The notes under the pieces were generated by a model, which was not told where the DNA came from, did not search any database, and saw only the letters and a list, made by a program, of their open reading frames with translations. 64,000 nt of DNA from Microbacterium atlanticum. GTDB taxonomy: Bacteria > Actinomycetota > Actinomycetes > Actinomycetales > Microbacteriaceae. The stretch covers positions 3,596,001 through 3,660,000 of the forward strand of contig NZ_CP063813.1 of NCBI RefSeq assembly GCF_015277815.1, given 5' to 3'. This document shows, piece after piece, positions 7,598 to 17,112 of the stretch (the first letter of the stretch is position 1; each line of letters begins with the position of its first letter). Made by a program: the position numbers and the translations under genes.

Positions 7598-8995
7598 ATG
7601 AGCCTGACCGAGACCAGCCCGATCGCCCAGAGCTGGGCGGCGCCGCGATCGCTTGCAGAGCACCTCGCGGACGGGCGCGCGGCGCGCGAGCGCACTCCCC
7701 GCGAGTCCCTGGCCGTCCTTCCCGCCGGGGAGCGCGACCCGATGGGCATCCTCGACGCGCAGGACGAGACGCGGGTGCCCGAGCTCGTCCCCATCCGGAC
7801 GCAGCGGATGGCCGCAAGCGCCTTCGCGTTCTACCGCGGCACGGCCGCGCTCATGGCGGCCGACCTCGGCCGGTCGCCCAGCACCGACCTGCTGGTGGGG
7901 TCGTGCGGCGACGCGCACGTCGCCAACTTCGGCCTCTACGCCTCGCCGCAGCGCACCCTCGTGTTCGACCTCAACGACTTCGACGAGGCGGCGTGGGCGC
8001 CGTGGGAGTGGGACGTCAAGCGCCTGGTCACGAGCATCGTCATCGCCGGCCAGTCGACGTCGCGCGACGACGCCGTGATCCGCGAGGCCGCCCTCGGCGC
8101 GGTGCGCACGTATGCGCGGTCGCTGCGCGCCGGCGCCAAGCGCAGCCCGCTGAAGCGGTACTACGACCGGTTCGACGCGCTCGCCGCCGAGGAGGCGGCC
8201 GACCCCGAGACGCGCGAAGTCATCGCGGGAGCCGTGAAGGACGCCGAGAAGCGCACCGGCAAGCGGGCGGCACGCAAGCTCACCACGACCGACCAGGACG
8301 GGCGGATCGTGTTCGTCGAGTCTCCCCCGACGATGACCCACGTCGACGCCGAGTACCAGGAGCGGGTGCTGCGCGTGTTCGACGAGTTCCGCGACTCGGT
8401 CAGCGTCGACATCCGCGCCCTGCTGCAGAAGTATGCGCTGTCCGACATGGCGATGCGCGTCGTCGGCGTCGGCAGCGTCGGAACGCGCTGCTTCCTCATC
8501 TCGATGCAGGACGGCGACGGCGGGGTCCTGCTGCTGCAGGGCAAGGAGGCGGGCAGCAGCGTGCTCATCCAGCACGGCGGCATCGAACAGCCGCCGGCGG
8601 TCGCACGCTACATCGAGGAGCACGGCGACGGCGGGCGCGTCGTCGCGATGCAGCGCATCCTGCAGGCGGTGTCCGACCCGTTCCTCGGCCACGTGCGCCG
8701 CACGCCCGACGGGGCTCGCCGCGACTTCTACGTCCGCCAGTTCCACGACAAGAAGGGCGGGTTCGACACGGACACGCTCGACGACGCGTCGTTCCGCTGG
8801 TACTCGCTCGCCTGCGCGGCGACTCTCGCCCGCGCGCACGGCCAGTCCCCGGACGCCTCGACGGTCGCCGGCTACGTCGGCCGCGGCCGCGTCGTCGGGG
8901 AGGCGATCCTCGAGTGGTCGTACCAGTACGCCGCGCTGTCGTACGCGGACTGGGAACTCTTCCGCCGGCACCGCAACGTCGGCGCGACGGCATAA
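7598..8995 (+). CDS. DUF2252 domain-containing protein (kinase-like fold)
   Basis: About 465 residues from ATG 7598. The whole length matches DUF2252 (PF10009): RESLAVLPAGERDPMGIL near the N-terminus, the motif GSCGDAHVANFG (about residue 105) and VFDLNDFDEA about 16 residues later. These last two resemble the catalytic loop (GDxHxxN) and metal-binding DFD of aminoglycoside phosphotransferase-like kinases, so a phosphotransfer reaction on an unknown substrate is plausible but not shown. A GKEAGSSVL segment could correspond to part of the nucleotide-binding lobe. It stands alone between minus-strand genes. Confidence 0.85.
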   Translation: MSLTETSPIAQSWAAPRSLAEHLADGRAARERTPRESLAVLPAGERDPMGILDAQDETRVPELVPIRTQRMAASAFAFYRGTAALMAADLGRSPSTDLLVGSCGDAHVANFGLYASPQRTLVFDLNDFDEAAWAPWEWDVKRLVTSIVIAGQSTSRDDAVIREAALGAVRTYARSLRAGAKRSPLKRYYDRFDALAAEEAADPETREVIAGAVKDAEKRTGKRAARKLTTTDQDGRIVFVESPPTMTHVDAEYQERVLRVFDEFRDSVSVDIRALLQKYALSDMAMRVVGVGSVGTRCFLISMQDGDGGVLLLQGKEAGSSVLIQHGGIEQPPAVARYIEEHGDGGRVVAMQRILQAVSDPFLGHVRRTPDGARRDFYVRQFHDKKGGFDTDTLDDASFRWYSLACAATLARAHGQSPDASTVAGYVGRGRVVGEAILEWSYQYAALSYADWELFRRHRNVGATA

Positions 8996-9105
8996 GCCCC
9001 GTCCGGCTGAGCGCTAGCCTCGCACGCACGTCATCGAGAGTCGCCATGTGCCCCATCATGGGCCGCAAACGCCTGCTGCGAACCGGCGTCCGCGCCGGAC
9101 GTCGC

Positions 9106-9582
9106 TCAGGACGCTGGTGCCTCGCCCTCCCGCCGGTCGTCGGGGACCGGAGCGATCGGCGTGCGCGGGCGCCACACGACGACCTCGGTCGCCCGGCGGA
9201 CGCGGGTGCCGTGCCGCAGGGTCACCACCGCCCCCGTCGACCCGGCTGCGAAGACGCGCGCGCCCGGACGCTTCTCGAGCTCGGCGCGCATGCGGTCCTC
9301 GAGGTCGCGCACCCGGCCGTGCAGCTCCTGCACGCGGTTCTCGAGCTCCAGGATGCGCATGATCGCCGGCAGGCCGATGCCGTCCGACGACATGCGGGCG
9401 ACCTCGCGCAGCTGCTCGACGTGACGCAGCGAGTACCGGCGCGAGCCGCCCTGCGTGCGGGCGGGCACCACGAGGCCCAGCCGGTCGTACTGCCGGAGGG
9501 TCTGCGGGTGCATGCCCGAAAGCTCGGCGGCGACGGCGATCGCGAAGATCGGGGCATCCGCGTCGATCTCGTTCTCACCCAT
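9106..9582 (-). CDS. hspR: HspR, MerR-type heat-shock repressor
   Basis: 158 residues from ATG 9582, chosen because GGAGGTGA lies just upstream at proper spacing; an in-frame GTG at 9591 sits inside that Shine-Dalgarno. The N-terminal MerR helix-turn-helix reads AIAVAAELSGMHPQTLRQYD, then GLVVPARTQGGSRRYS, the classic HspR motif. It is followed by a coiled-coil dimerisation region (LELENRVQELHGRVRDLEDRM). HspR binds HAIR inverted repeats and represses dnaK, using DnaK as co-repressor. Two such operators are found upstream of dnaK here. It is last gene of dnaK-grpE-dnaJ-hspR. Confidence 0.95.
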   Translation of the reverse strand: MGENEIDADAPIFAIAVAAELSGMHPQTLRQYDRLGLVVPARTQGGSRRYSLRHVEQLREVARMSSDGIGLPAIMRILELENRVQELHGRVRDLEDRMRAELEKRPGARVFAAGSTGAVVTLRHGTRVRRATEVVVWRPRTPIAPVPDDRREGEAPAS

Positions 9583-9682
9583 TCTCGTCACCTCCGTCCC
9601 ACGAGCTCAGGAGATGCTGCGGCAGCAGGACGGGGCGCGCCGCGTCCGGTGCCCGACGGATCCCCCGTTCCCGGCAAGCATG

Positions 9683-10678
9683 TCAGCCCCGCGCCTTGGT
9701 CATCAGGTCGGCGCGCGGGTTCTCCTTCGGCTCCAGGCTCTGGAACCGCTCGAGGGCCTCGCGTGCGGCGTCGTCGAGGTGCGACGGCACGGCGACCTGC
9801 ACCTCGGCGAGCAGGTCGCCGGTGCCCTTGCTCGTCTGCACGCCGCGGCCCTTGACGCGCAGCACGCGGCCGGACGGGGTGCCGGGGGCCACCCGCAGCC
9901 GCACCGGGTCGCCCCCGAGGGTCGGCACCTCGATGGTCGCCCCGAGCGTCGCCTCGGTGAAGGTCACCGGTACGACGACACGCAGGTTCAGCCCTTCGCG
10001 GGTGAAGACCGGGTGCGGGCGTACGGTGACCTGCACGACGACGTCGCCGTGCTCACCGCCGTCCGGGGACGGACGGCCGCGGCCCCGCAGACGGATCTTC
10101 TGGCCGTCGGCCACGCCGGCGGGGATCTTCACCTTGAACGGCTTGCCGTCCTCGCCCTGCAGCGTGATCGTCTCACCCTTGGTCGCGGTGATGAATTCGA
10201 TCGTCGTGCGCGCGGTGACGTCGGCGCCGCGGGTCGGGCCGCCGTAGCCGCGGAAACCGCCGCTCGGCTGGCCGAACCGCCCCGAGCCGAAGCCGGTGCC
10301 GCCCCGCTGCTGGTTGAACATCGCGAAGATGTCCTCGAAGTCCTCGGTGCCGTTGTACCGGGCACCGCGTCCCTGCTGGAACGCCGAGAAGACGTCCTCG
10401 AACCCGCCGGCGCCGGCGCCGCCCGACGTGAACCGCGCGCCCGAGCCCATCGCGCGGATCTGGTCGTACTCCTTGCGCTGCTCGGGATCGGAGAGCACCG
10501 AGTACGCCTCGCTGACCTCTTTGAACTTCGCCTCGGCGGCCGCGTCACCCTGGTTGGAGTCGGGGTGATGCTGGCGCGCGAGCTTGCGGTAGGTCTTCTT
10601 CAGATCCGCGTCGCTGACGTCCTTGGACACCCCGAGGACCTTGTAGAAGTCCTTGTCGAACCAGTCCTGACTGGCCAT
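9683..10678 (-). CDS. dnaJ: DnaJ-family co-chaperone lacking the zinc-finger domain
   Basis: 331 residues. The N-terminal J domain (residues about 8-75) contains the HPD motif (ARQHHPDSN). A Gly/Phe-rich linker with GGFRGYGG follows, then the two substrate-binding beta domains (PAGVADGQKIRLRGRG and VAPGTPSGRVLRVKGRG). No CxxCxGxG motif is present, so it is a type II (CbpA/DnaJ2-like) protein although it occupies the operon position of DnaJ1. It stimulates DnaK ATPase and delivers substrates. It lies 15 bases downstream of grpE and 100 bases ahead of hspR. Confidence 0.93.
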   Translation of the reverse strand: MASQDWFDKDFYKVLGVSKDVSDADLKKTYRKLARQHHPDSNQGDAAAEAKFKEVSEAYSVLSDPEQRKEYDQIRAMGSGARFTSGGAGAGGFEDVFSAFQQGRGARYNGTEDFEDIFAMFNQQRGGTGFGSGRFGQPSGGFRGYGGPTRGADVTARTTIEFITATKGETITLQGEDGKPFKVKIPAGVADGQKIRLRGRGRPSPDGGEHGDVVVQVTVRPHPVFTREGLNLRVVVPVTFTEATLGATIEVPTLGGDPVRLRVAPGTPSGRVLRVKGRGVQTSKGTGDLLAEVQVAVPSHLDDAAREALERFQSLEPKENPRADLMTKARG

Positions 10679-10693
10679 GTGTTCCTCTCGGGA

Positions 10694-11332
10694 CTAGTCG
10701 GCCGGCACCGCGACGACGACCTTGGCCGGCCGCAGCTCGACCGAGCCGAGCCGGTAGCCGATCTCGACCACCTCGAGGATGGTCGACTCGGTCGCGCCCG
10801 GGGTCGGCGCCTGGAAGATCGCCTCGTGCTGCTGCGGGTCGAACACCTCGCCGGCGGCGCCGTAGGTGACCAGGCCGATGCGCTCGGCGACACCGCGCAG
10901 CTTCTCGGCGATCGCGGCGAAGGGCGAGCCCTCGTCGAGGTCGCCGTGCTTCTCGGCGCGGTCGAGGTCGTCGAGCACCGGAAGCAGGCCCTTCGCGACC
11001 GCGCCCTTGGCGCGCTCGATCTCGACCTCGCGCTGCTCCTCGGTGCGGCGCCGGTAGTTGGCGTACTCCGCCTGCAGGCGCTTGAGGTCGTTGAGCAGCT
11101 GCGACTCCAGGTCGGCGATGACGGCGTCTTCGGCCGCGGCATCCGCGTTCTGCTGCGCACCCAGGATGTCGTCGACCGTCAGCTCCTCGCCCTCACCGGT
11201 GTCGGAAGCGTCGTGCCCGTCCTGCGGCGCGGGGCCGGAGGCGTTCGCCCCCGACCCCTCGCCCTCAGGCCGGACCTGGTCGCCGTCGTCCGGCTCGTCC
11301 GCCGGGTTCGGGTTGTGGTCCTTCTTCGCCAT
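10694..11332 (-). CDS. grpE: GrpE nucleotide exchange factor
   Basis: 212 residues. A long acidic, disordered N-terminus (about 75 residues rich in D, E, G) is followed by the paired coiled-coil (LESQLLNDLKRLQAEYANYR) and the beta-wing head domain (VFDPQQHEAIFQAPTPGATE...VVEIGYRLGSVELRPAKVVVA). GrpE releases ADP from DnaK. The gene starts two bases after the dnaK stop codon, implying translational coupling. Confidence 0.96.
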   Translation of the reverse strand: MAKKDHNPNPADEPDDGDQVRPEGEGSGANASGPAPQDGHDASDTGEGEELTVDDILGAQQNADAAAEDAVIADLESQLLNDLKRLQAEYANYRRRTEEQREVEIERAKGAVAKGLLPVLDDLDRAEKHGDLDEGSPFAAIAEKLRGVAERIGLVTYGAAGEVFDPQQHEAIFQAPTPGATESTILEVVEIGYRLGSVELRPAKVVVAVPAD

Positions 11333-11334
11333 GG

Positions 11335-13209
<1,875 letters not shown>

Positions 13210-13300
13210 GTGTTTCTCTCCTTCGTGTGGGCGGAGACGGATGCCGCCACCCGGGGTTTGCGGGAAGTCTGCTCGCGCCCGGACCCGGCCGACGCCGGAG

Positions 13301-13321
13301 GTTGAGTCGCGATGGCTCAAC
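13301..13321. promoter_or_regulatory. HAIR element 1 (HspR operator) overlapping the dnaK -10
   Basis: GTTGAGT, seven bases, GCTCAAC: the 7-7-7 spacing of the actinobacterial HspR-associated inverted repeat (consensus CTTGAGT-N7-ACTCAAG). It overlaps the proposed -10 hexamer of dnaK, so HspR binding would block RNA polymerase. Confidence 0.88.
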
Positions 13322-13349
13322 CATACGCCCGTGGCGTGGCATCCGTCAA
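13320..13349 (-). promoter_or_regulatory. dnaK promoter
   Basis: On the minus strand, TTGACG (13349-13344), an 18-base spacer and TATGGT (13325-13320) form a sigma-70-like promoter. A start near 13313 would give a leader of about 100 bases to the dnaK ATG. It is bracketed by the two HAIR operators. Confidence 0.65.
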
Positions 13350-13355
13350 ATCAAA

Positions 13356-13376
13356 GTTGATATGACCCGGCTCAAC
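13356..13376. promoter_or_regulatory. HAIR element 2 (HspR operator) upstream of the dnaK -35
   Basis: GTTGATA, seven bases, GCTCAAC, again 21 bases in total. A slightly offset 7-bp perfect inverted repeat, AAGTTGA/TCAACTT, spans 13354-13378. The two HAIR centres are 55 bases apart, about five helical turns, and flank the promoter. Confidence 0.8.
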
Positions 13377-13382
13377 TTGTGC

Positions 13383-13979
13383 TCAGATGGCGTGGGCGAG
13401 CGTCTGCAGCAGGATCACCAGCAGACCGAGCGCCACCAGGATGATCAGGGCGAGGACCTGCTGCCGCCGCTGAAGCCGCGAGCGCCGCACCGCCGACCAG
13501 CCGATGACGGCGAGCGTGACGATGTACACGACGGATGCCGCGTCCAGCGCGGTCTCGAGATCCATGACCTCCAGCAGGGCGAGGAAGAGGAGGATCGCGG
13601 GCGTCGCGACCGTCCCCAGCGCGCCCCCGCTCACGAGCAGCGCGATCTTCAGGTCGTCGCCGCGCGGGAACTCACCGTGGACGGCGAGATGGGAGATGAC
13701 GTCCGACACGAAGCCGGCGGCCGTGATCCCGAGCACGCCCAGCACCAGCGCGAAGAAGGCGTGGTCGGGCTCGGGATGGTCGCTCGAGGCCACCACGAGC
13801 ACGATCGCGAGCCCCGTGAACGTCGCGTAGACGCGCTCCTTGAGGGAGGCGACGATCGAATCTTCGCCTCCCTCGAGGCCGGCGAGCCGCTCGCGGGCGC
13901 GGTCGGATCTGGTGCGGCGGCGGGCGGCATGGCGCGGTGGAGGTGACTCGGAGGCGGATGCGTCCGGCTCATCGGCCAT
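13383..13979 (-). CDS. Hypothetical membrane protein, four predicted helices
   Basis: 198 residues from ATG 13979. The first 40 residues are charged (RHAARRRTRSDRARERL). Four hydrophobic segments follow, at about residues 50-68, 76-98, 115-140 and 145-190, with a conspicuous SSDHPEPDHAFFALVLG loop. I do not recognise the family; there is weak resemblance to small VIT-like or DUF-type membrane proteins. The stop codon lies only seven bases from the HAIR2/dnaK promoter region, so transcription of this gene could read into dnaK, and the two may be loosely co-expressed. Confidence 0.65.
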   Translation of the reverse strand: MADEPDASASESPPPRHAARRRTRSDRARERLAGLEGGEDSIVASLKERVYATFTGLAIVLVVASSDHPEPDHAFFALVLGVLGITAAGFVSDVISHLAVHGEFPRGDDLKIALLVSGGALGTVATPAILLFLALLEVMDLETALDAASVVYIVTLAVIGWSAVRRSRLQRRQQVLALIILVALGLLVILLQTLAHAI

Positions 13980-14012
13980 GGTCCGTCCTTTCGGTGCGTA
14001 CGCGCCGCGTCG

Positions 14013-15596
14013 TCACCCGAGCAGCGTGCCCTCCGCGGCCTCGCTCGGCTTCGGATCGGGCAGCCGTCGCATGCGGAACGCGTTGAGCGCTCCCAGCAGC
14101 GCCGCGAGGATCGGGATGAGCAGCGCCACCTGCAGTGCGATGTGGCGGGCCTCGGTGTTGATGCGGATCACCTCGGCCGAGGCCTCCGGCGGCTCGTCGG
14201 CGAGGAGCTCCTCCAAGCCGCTGTTCGACATCAGTTGCGCGTCGTCTTCGAGGACCGTCGCCACCTGCTCCTGCTGCTCGGAGCTCAGCGCGGTGCTGGA
14301 GTAGGCCAGCGAGGTGAACGACGCCGCGAGCGTCGCGAGCATGATGGCACCGGCGAACGCGAGCCCGAACGAGAGGCCGAACGACCCGGCGGCGGAGTTG
14401 ACTCCGGCGGCCTCACTCACGCGCTCGTCCGACACCGGCGAGAGCGTGTAGTTGTTCAGCTGCGAGACCAGGAGCCCGAGCCCCGACCCGGCGATGATGA
14501 GCGGCACCGTCAGGTACCAGCCCGAGTCGGCGATGGGCACGAGCGGCACGATCGCCACGAGCCCGACCAGCGCGAGCGCGAAGCCGAGGAGGATGAGGTT
14601 CGCGGGGCGTCCCTTCCCTCGCCGCCCGGCCCAGATCGCGACCGCGAACATGCTGAGCGACAGCGGCGCGATCGACAGGCCCGCCTCGAGCGCGTTGTAC
14701 TCCAGCACCATCTGCAGGTACAGCGGCAGCACGATCATCGTGCCGCCCAGCGCGATCTGCTGCAGCAGCTGACCGCTCACGCCGGTGCGGAACGGCTTCG
14801 AGGAGAACAGCGCCGGATCCAGCAGCACCGGCTTGCCCCGCTTCTTGCGCGTGTTCAGCCACCACGCCAGTCCGCCGAGGGCGACCACGCCGAGCCCGAT
14901 GAGCAGGCCGACGTATCCGCCGCCTTCCTGCCAGACCAGGATGCCGAGCACCACGCCGCCCATGCCGATGACCGACAGCCCCGCGCCGACCAGGTCGATC
15001 GAGCGGTCGCCGGTGTACTTGACGTCCTTGACCAGGCCGATGCCCAGCAGCACGACGGCGATGATGACGGCCTCCAGGGCGAAGCCCACCCGCCACGAGA
15101 GGAAGGTCGTGATGAAGCCGCCGAGCAGCGGCCCCACCGCGGCGGCGATCGCCGCCGACGCGCCGACGAGCGCGTAGACCCTCTTCTGGTGATCGCCGGA
15201 GAAGTTGCCGTGGATCAGGGACTGCATCGAGGGCAGGAGGAGGGATGCCCCGATCCCGCCGATCACCGCCCAGAAGATGATGACGGCGGTGAGGCTCTGT
15301 GCGAACGTCATCGCGACGGCGCCCACGGCGTAGCCGAGCAGGCCCAGGATGTAGGCGAGCTTGCGCCCGATGAGGTCGCCCATCTTGCCGCCGATGAGGA
15401 TGAACGCCGCCGACACCAGCGCCTCGAGGGCGATCGCGCCCTGGACGCCGCTCGCCGTCGTGTCGAGATCCCGGACGACCGCAGAGATGGAGACGTTCAT
15501 GATCGACGTGTCCACCACCAGGACGAACATCGCCATCGCGAGAAGGAGCGCGAGACGGCCGTTGAAGGAAGTGGTCGGCGAGGAATCCCCTGTCAT
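14013..15596 (-). CDS. DHA2-family MFS drug transporter (14-helix type)
   Basis: 527 residues. It has about fourteen transmembrane helices with DHA2 signatures: LDTTASGVQGAIALEALVSA after helix 1, GGKMGDLIGRKLAYILG (motif A) and the antiporter-type motif LVGASAAIAAAVGPLLGGFI. The long final loop before the last helix (LSSEQQEQVATVLEDDAQLM) is typical of EmrB/QacA relatives. It probably exports hydrophobic or cationic drugs by proton antiport. It is divergent from the UMF1-type MFS gene with 72 bases between starts. Confidence 0.9.
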   Translation of the reverse strand: MTGDSSPTTSFNGRLALLLAMAMFVLVVDTSIMNVSISAVVRDLDTTASGVQGAIALEALVSAAFILIGGKMGDLIGRKLAYILGLLGYAVGAVAMTFAQSLTAVIIFWAVIGGIGASLLLPSMQSLIHGNFSGDHQKRVYALVGASAAIAAAVGPLLGGFITTFLSWRVGFALEAVIIAVVLLGIGLVKDVKYTGDRSIDLVGAGLSVIGMGGVVLGILVWQEGGGYVGLLIGLGVVALGGLAWWLNTRKKRGKPVLLDPALFSSKPFRTGVSGQLLQQIALGGTMIVLPLYLQMVLEYNALEAGLSIAPLSLSMFAVAIWAGRRGKGRPANLILLGFALALVGLVAIVPLVPIADSGWYLTVPLIIAGSGLGLLVSQLNNYTLSPVSDERVSEAAGVNSAAGSFGLSFGLAFAGAIMLATLAASFTSLAYSSTALSSEQQEQVATVLEDDAQLMSNSGLEELLADEPPEASAEVIRINTEARHIALQVALLIPILAALLGALNAFRMRRLPDPKPSEAAEGTLLG

Positions 15597-15668
15597 GAGG
15601 GAAGCAAACCATCGACGGGGCGGCGGGCGCTACGGTGAATCGCACAGGCGTGAGAGAAGGATCGCAAC

Positions 15669-17054
15669 GTGGCTGACATGAGCTCTCCCGAGTCGTCGGG
15701 GCCGTCATCCCTGCCCGGGGTGGCCGGGAAGGTGCCCACCGACGCGCTCGTCGCCGCCACGGGCGCGACGGAGCCTCGACGGACCAGCCGGAAGGCCGTG
15801 CTGGCCTGGGGCCTGTGGGACTGGGGGTCGGCCGCGTTCAACGCGGTGGTCACCACCTTCGTCTTCACGGTCTACCTCACCGGGTCGAGCTTCGGGCCGT
15901 CCGGCACGGTCGAGGCCCAGCTCGGCTGGGCGCTCGCGGCGGCCGGCCTTCTCATCGCCCTTCTCGCACCGATCACGGGGCAGCGCTCCGACACCTCCGG
16001 CCGGCGCAAGCTCTGGCTGGCCGTCAACACCTACATCGTCGTCGGCCTGACGGCCGCGATGGTGTTCGTCGCACCCGACCCCTCCTTCCTGTGGCTGGGC
16101 CTCCTGCTCGTCGCGGCCGGCAACGTGTTCTTCGAGTTCGCCGGCGTGAACTACAACGCGATGCTGTCGCAGGTCTCGACACCGCGCTCGATCGGACGGG
16201 TGAGCGGCTTCGGCTGGGGCATGGGCTACGTCGGCGGCATCGTGCTGCTGCTCATCGTGTACTTCGGCTTCATCCAGGGCCTCTTCGGCGTGCCCGAGGA
16301 CGACGGCTGGCCGGTGCGCCTGGCGATGGTCGTCTCCGCGGTGTGGTTCGGCCTGTTCGCCCTCCCGGTGCTGTTCGCCGTGCCCGAGTACCGGGGAGCG
16401 GGGGTGAAGCGTCAGCGCGTGAGCTTCTTCGCCTCCTATGCGCGACTCGGGCGCGACATCGCCCGACTCTGGCGGGAGAGCCGCGCGACGCTGTGGTTCC
16501 TGCTGGCCAGCGCCGTCTTCCGCGACGGCCTGGCGGGGGTGTTCACGTTCGGCGGAGTGCTCGCGGCGTCGGTGTTCGGCTTCTCCGCCGGCGAGGTCAT
16601 CATCTTCGCGATCGCCGCCAACGTCGTCGCGGGCGTCTCGACCATCGCCGTCGGCGCGCTGGACGACCGGCTCGGCGCCAAGCCCGTGATCGTCGCCGCC
16701 CTCGTGGGCCTCGTGATCTCGGGGCTCGTCGTCTTCTTCCTGCACGACGGCGGCCAGATCGTGTTCTGGACGGCCGGCCTCGCTCTCTGCCTCTTCGTCG
16801 GTCCGGCCCAGTCCGCGTCGCGCACGTTCCTGGCGCGCATCATCCCGCCCGGCCGTGAAGGCGAGGTGTTCGGGCTCTACGCGACGACCGGGCGCGCGGT
16901 GTCGTTCCTCGCGCCCACGATGTTCGCGCTGTTCGTCGGCCTCTCGGGTGAGGCGTACTACGGCATCCTCGGCATCGTGCTGGTGCTGCTGGCGGGGCTG
17001 CTGCTCCTCCTCCCGGTCAAGACCGCTCCCCCCGTGATGTCCTCCTCACGCTAG
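15669..17054 (+). CDS. UMF1 (Atg22-like) family MFS transporter
   Basis: 461 residues from GTG 15669 (preceded by GAGAAGGA); an ATG three codons later is also possible. Features of the UMF1/YxiO group are LAWGLWDWGSAAFNAVVTTF in helix 1, APITGQRSDTSGRRKLWL (motif A), FFEFAGVNYNAMLSQV and SGFGWGMGYVGG, with twelve helices overall. Bacterial members are thought to export amino acids or other small metabolites, by analogy with vacuolar Atg22; the substrate is not known. It ends 58 bases before the convergent BCCT gene. Confidence 0.88.
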   Translation: MADMSSPESSGPSSLPGVAGKVPTDALVAATGATEPRRTSRKAVLAWGLWDWGSAAFNAVVTTFVFTVYLTGSSFGPSGTVEAQLGWALAAAGLLIALLAPITGQRSDTSGRRKLWLAVNTYIVVGLTAAMVFVAPDPSFLWLGLLLVAAGNVFFEFAGVNYNAMLSQVSTPRSIGRVSGFGWGMGYVGGIVLLLIVYFGFIQGLFGVPEDDGWPVRLAMVVSAVWFGLFALPVLFAVPEYRGAGVKRQRVSFFASYARLGRDIARLWRESRATLWFLLASAVFRDGLAGVFTFGGVLAASVFGFSAGEVIIFAIAANVVAGVSTIAVGALDDRLGAKPVIVAALVGLVISGLVVFFLHDGGQIVFWTAGLALCLFVGPAQSASRTFLARIIPPGREGEVFGLYATTGRAVSFLAPTMFALFVGLSGEAYYGILGIVLVLLAGLLLLLPVKTAPPVMSSSR

Positions 17055-17112
17055 GGGCGCCGGCGCCGCCGCCCGCGGGCGACGGAGGCGCGATCGCTCT
17101 CCGGGTCACAGC

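Noticed and set aside
9087..9101. Terminator after hspR
   Set aside because: A 6-bp inverted repeat CGTCCG/CGGACG is present but short and without a T-run.
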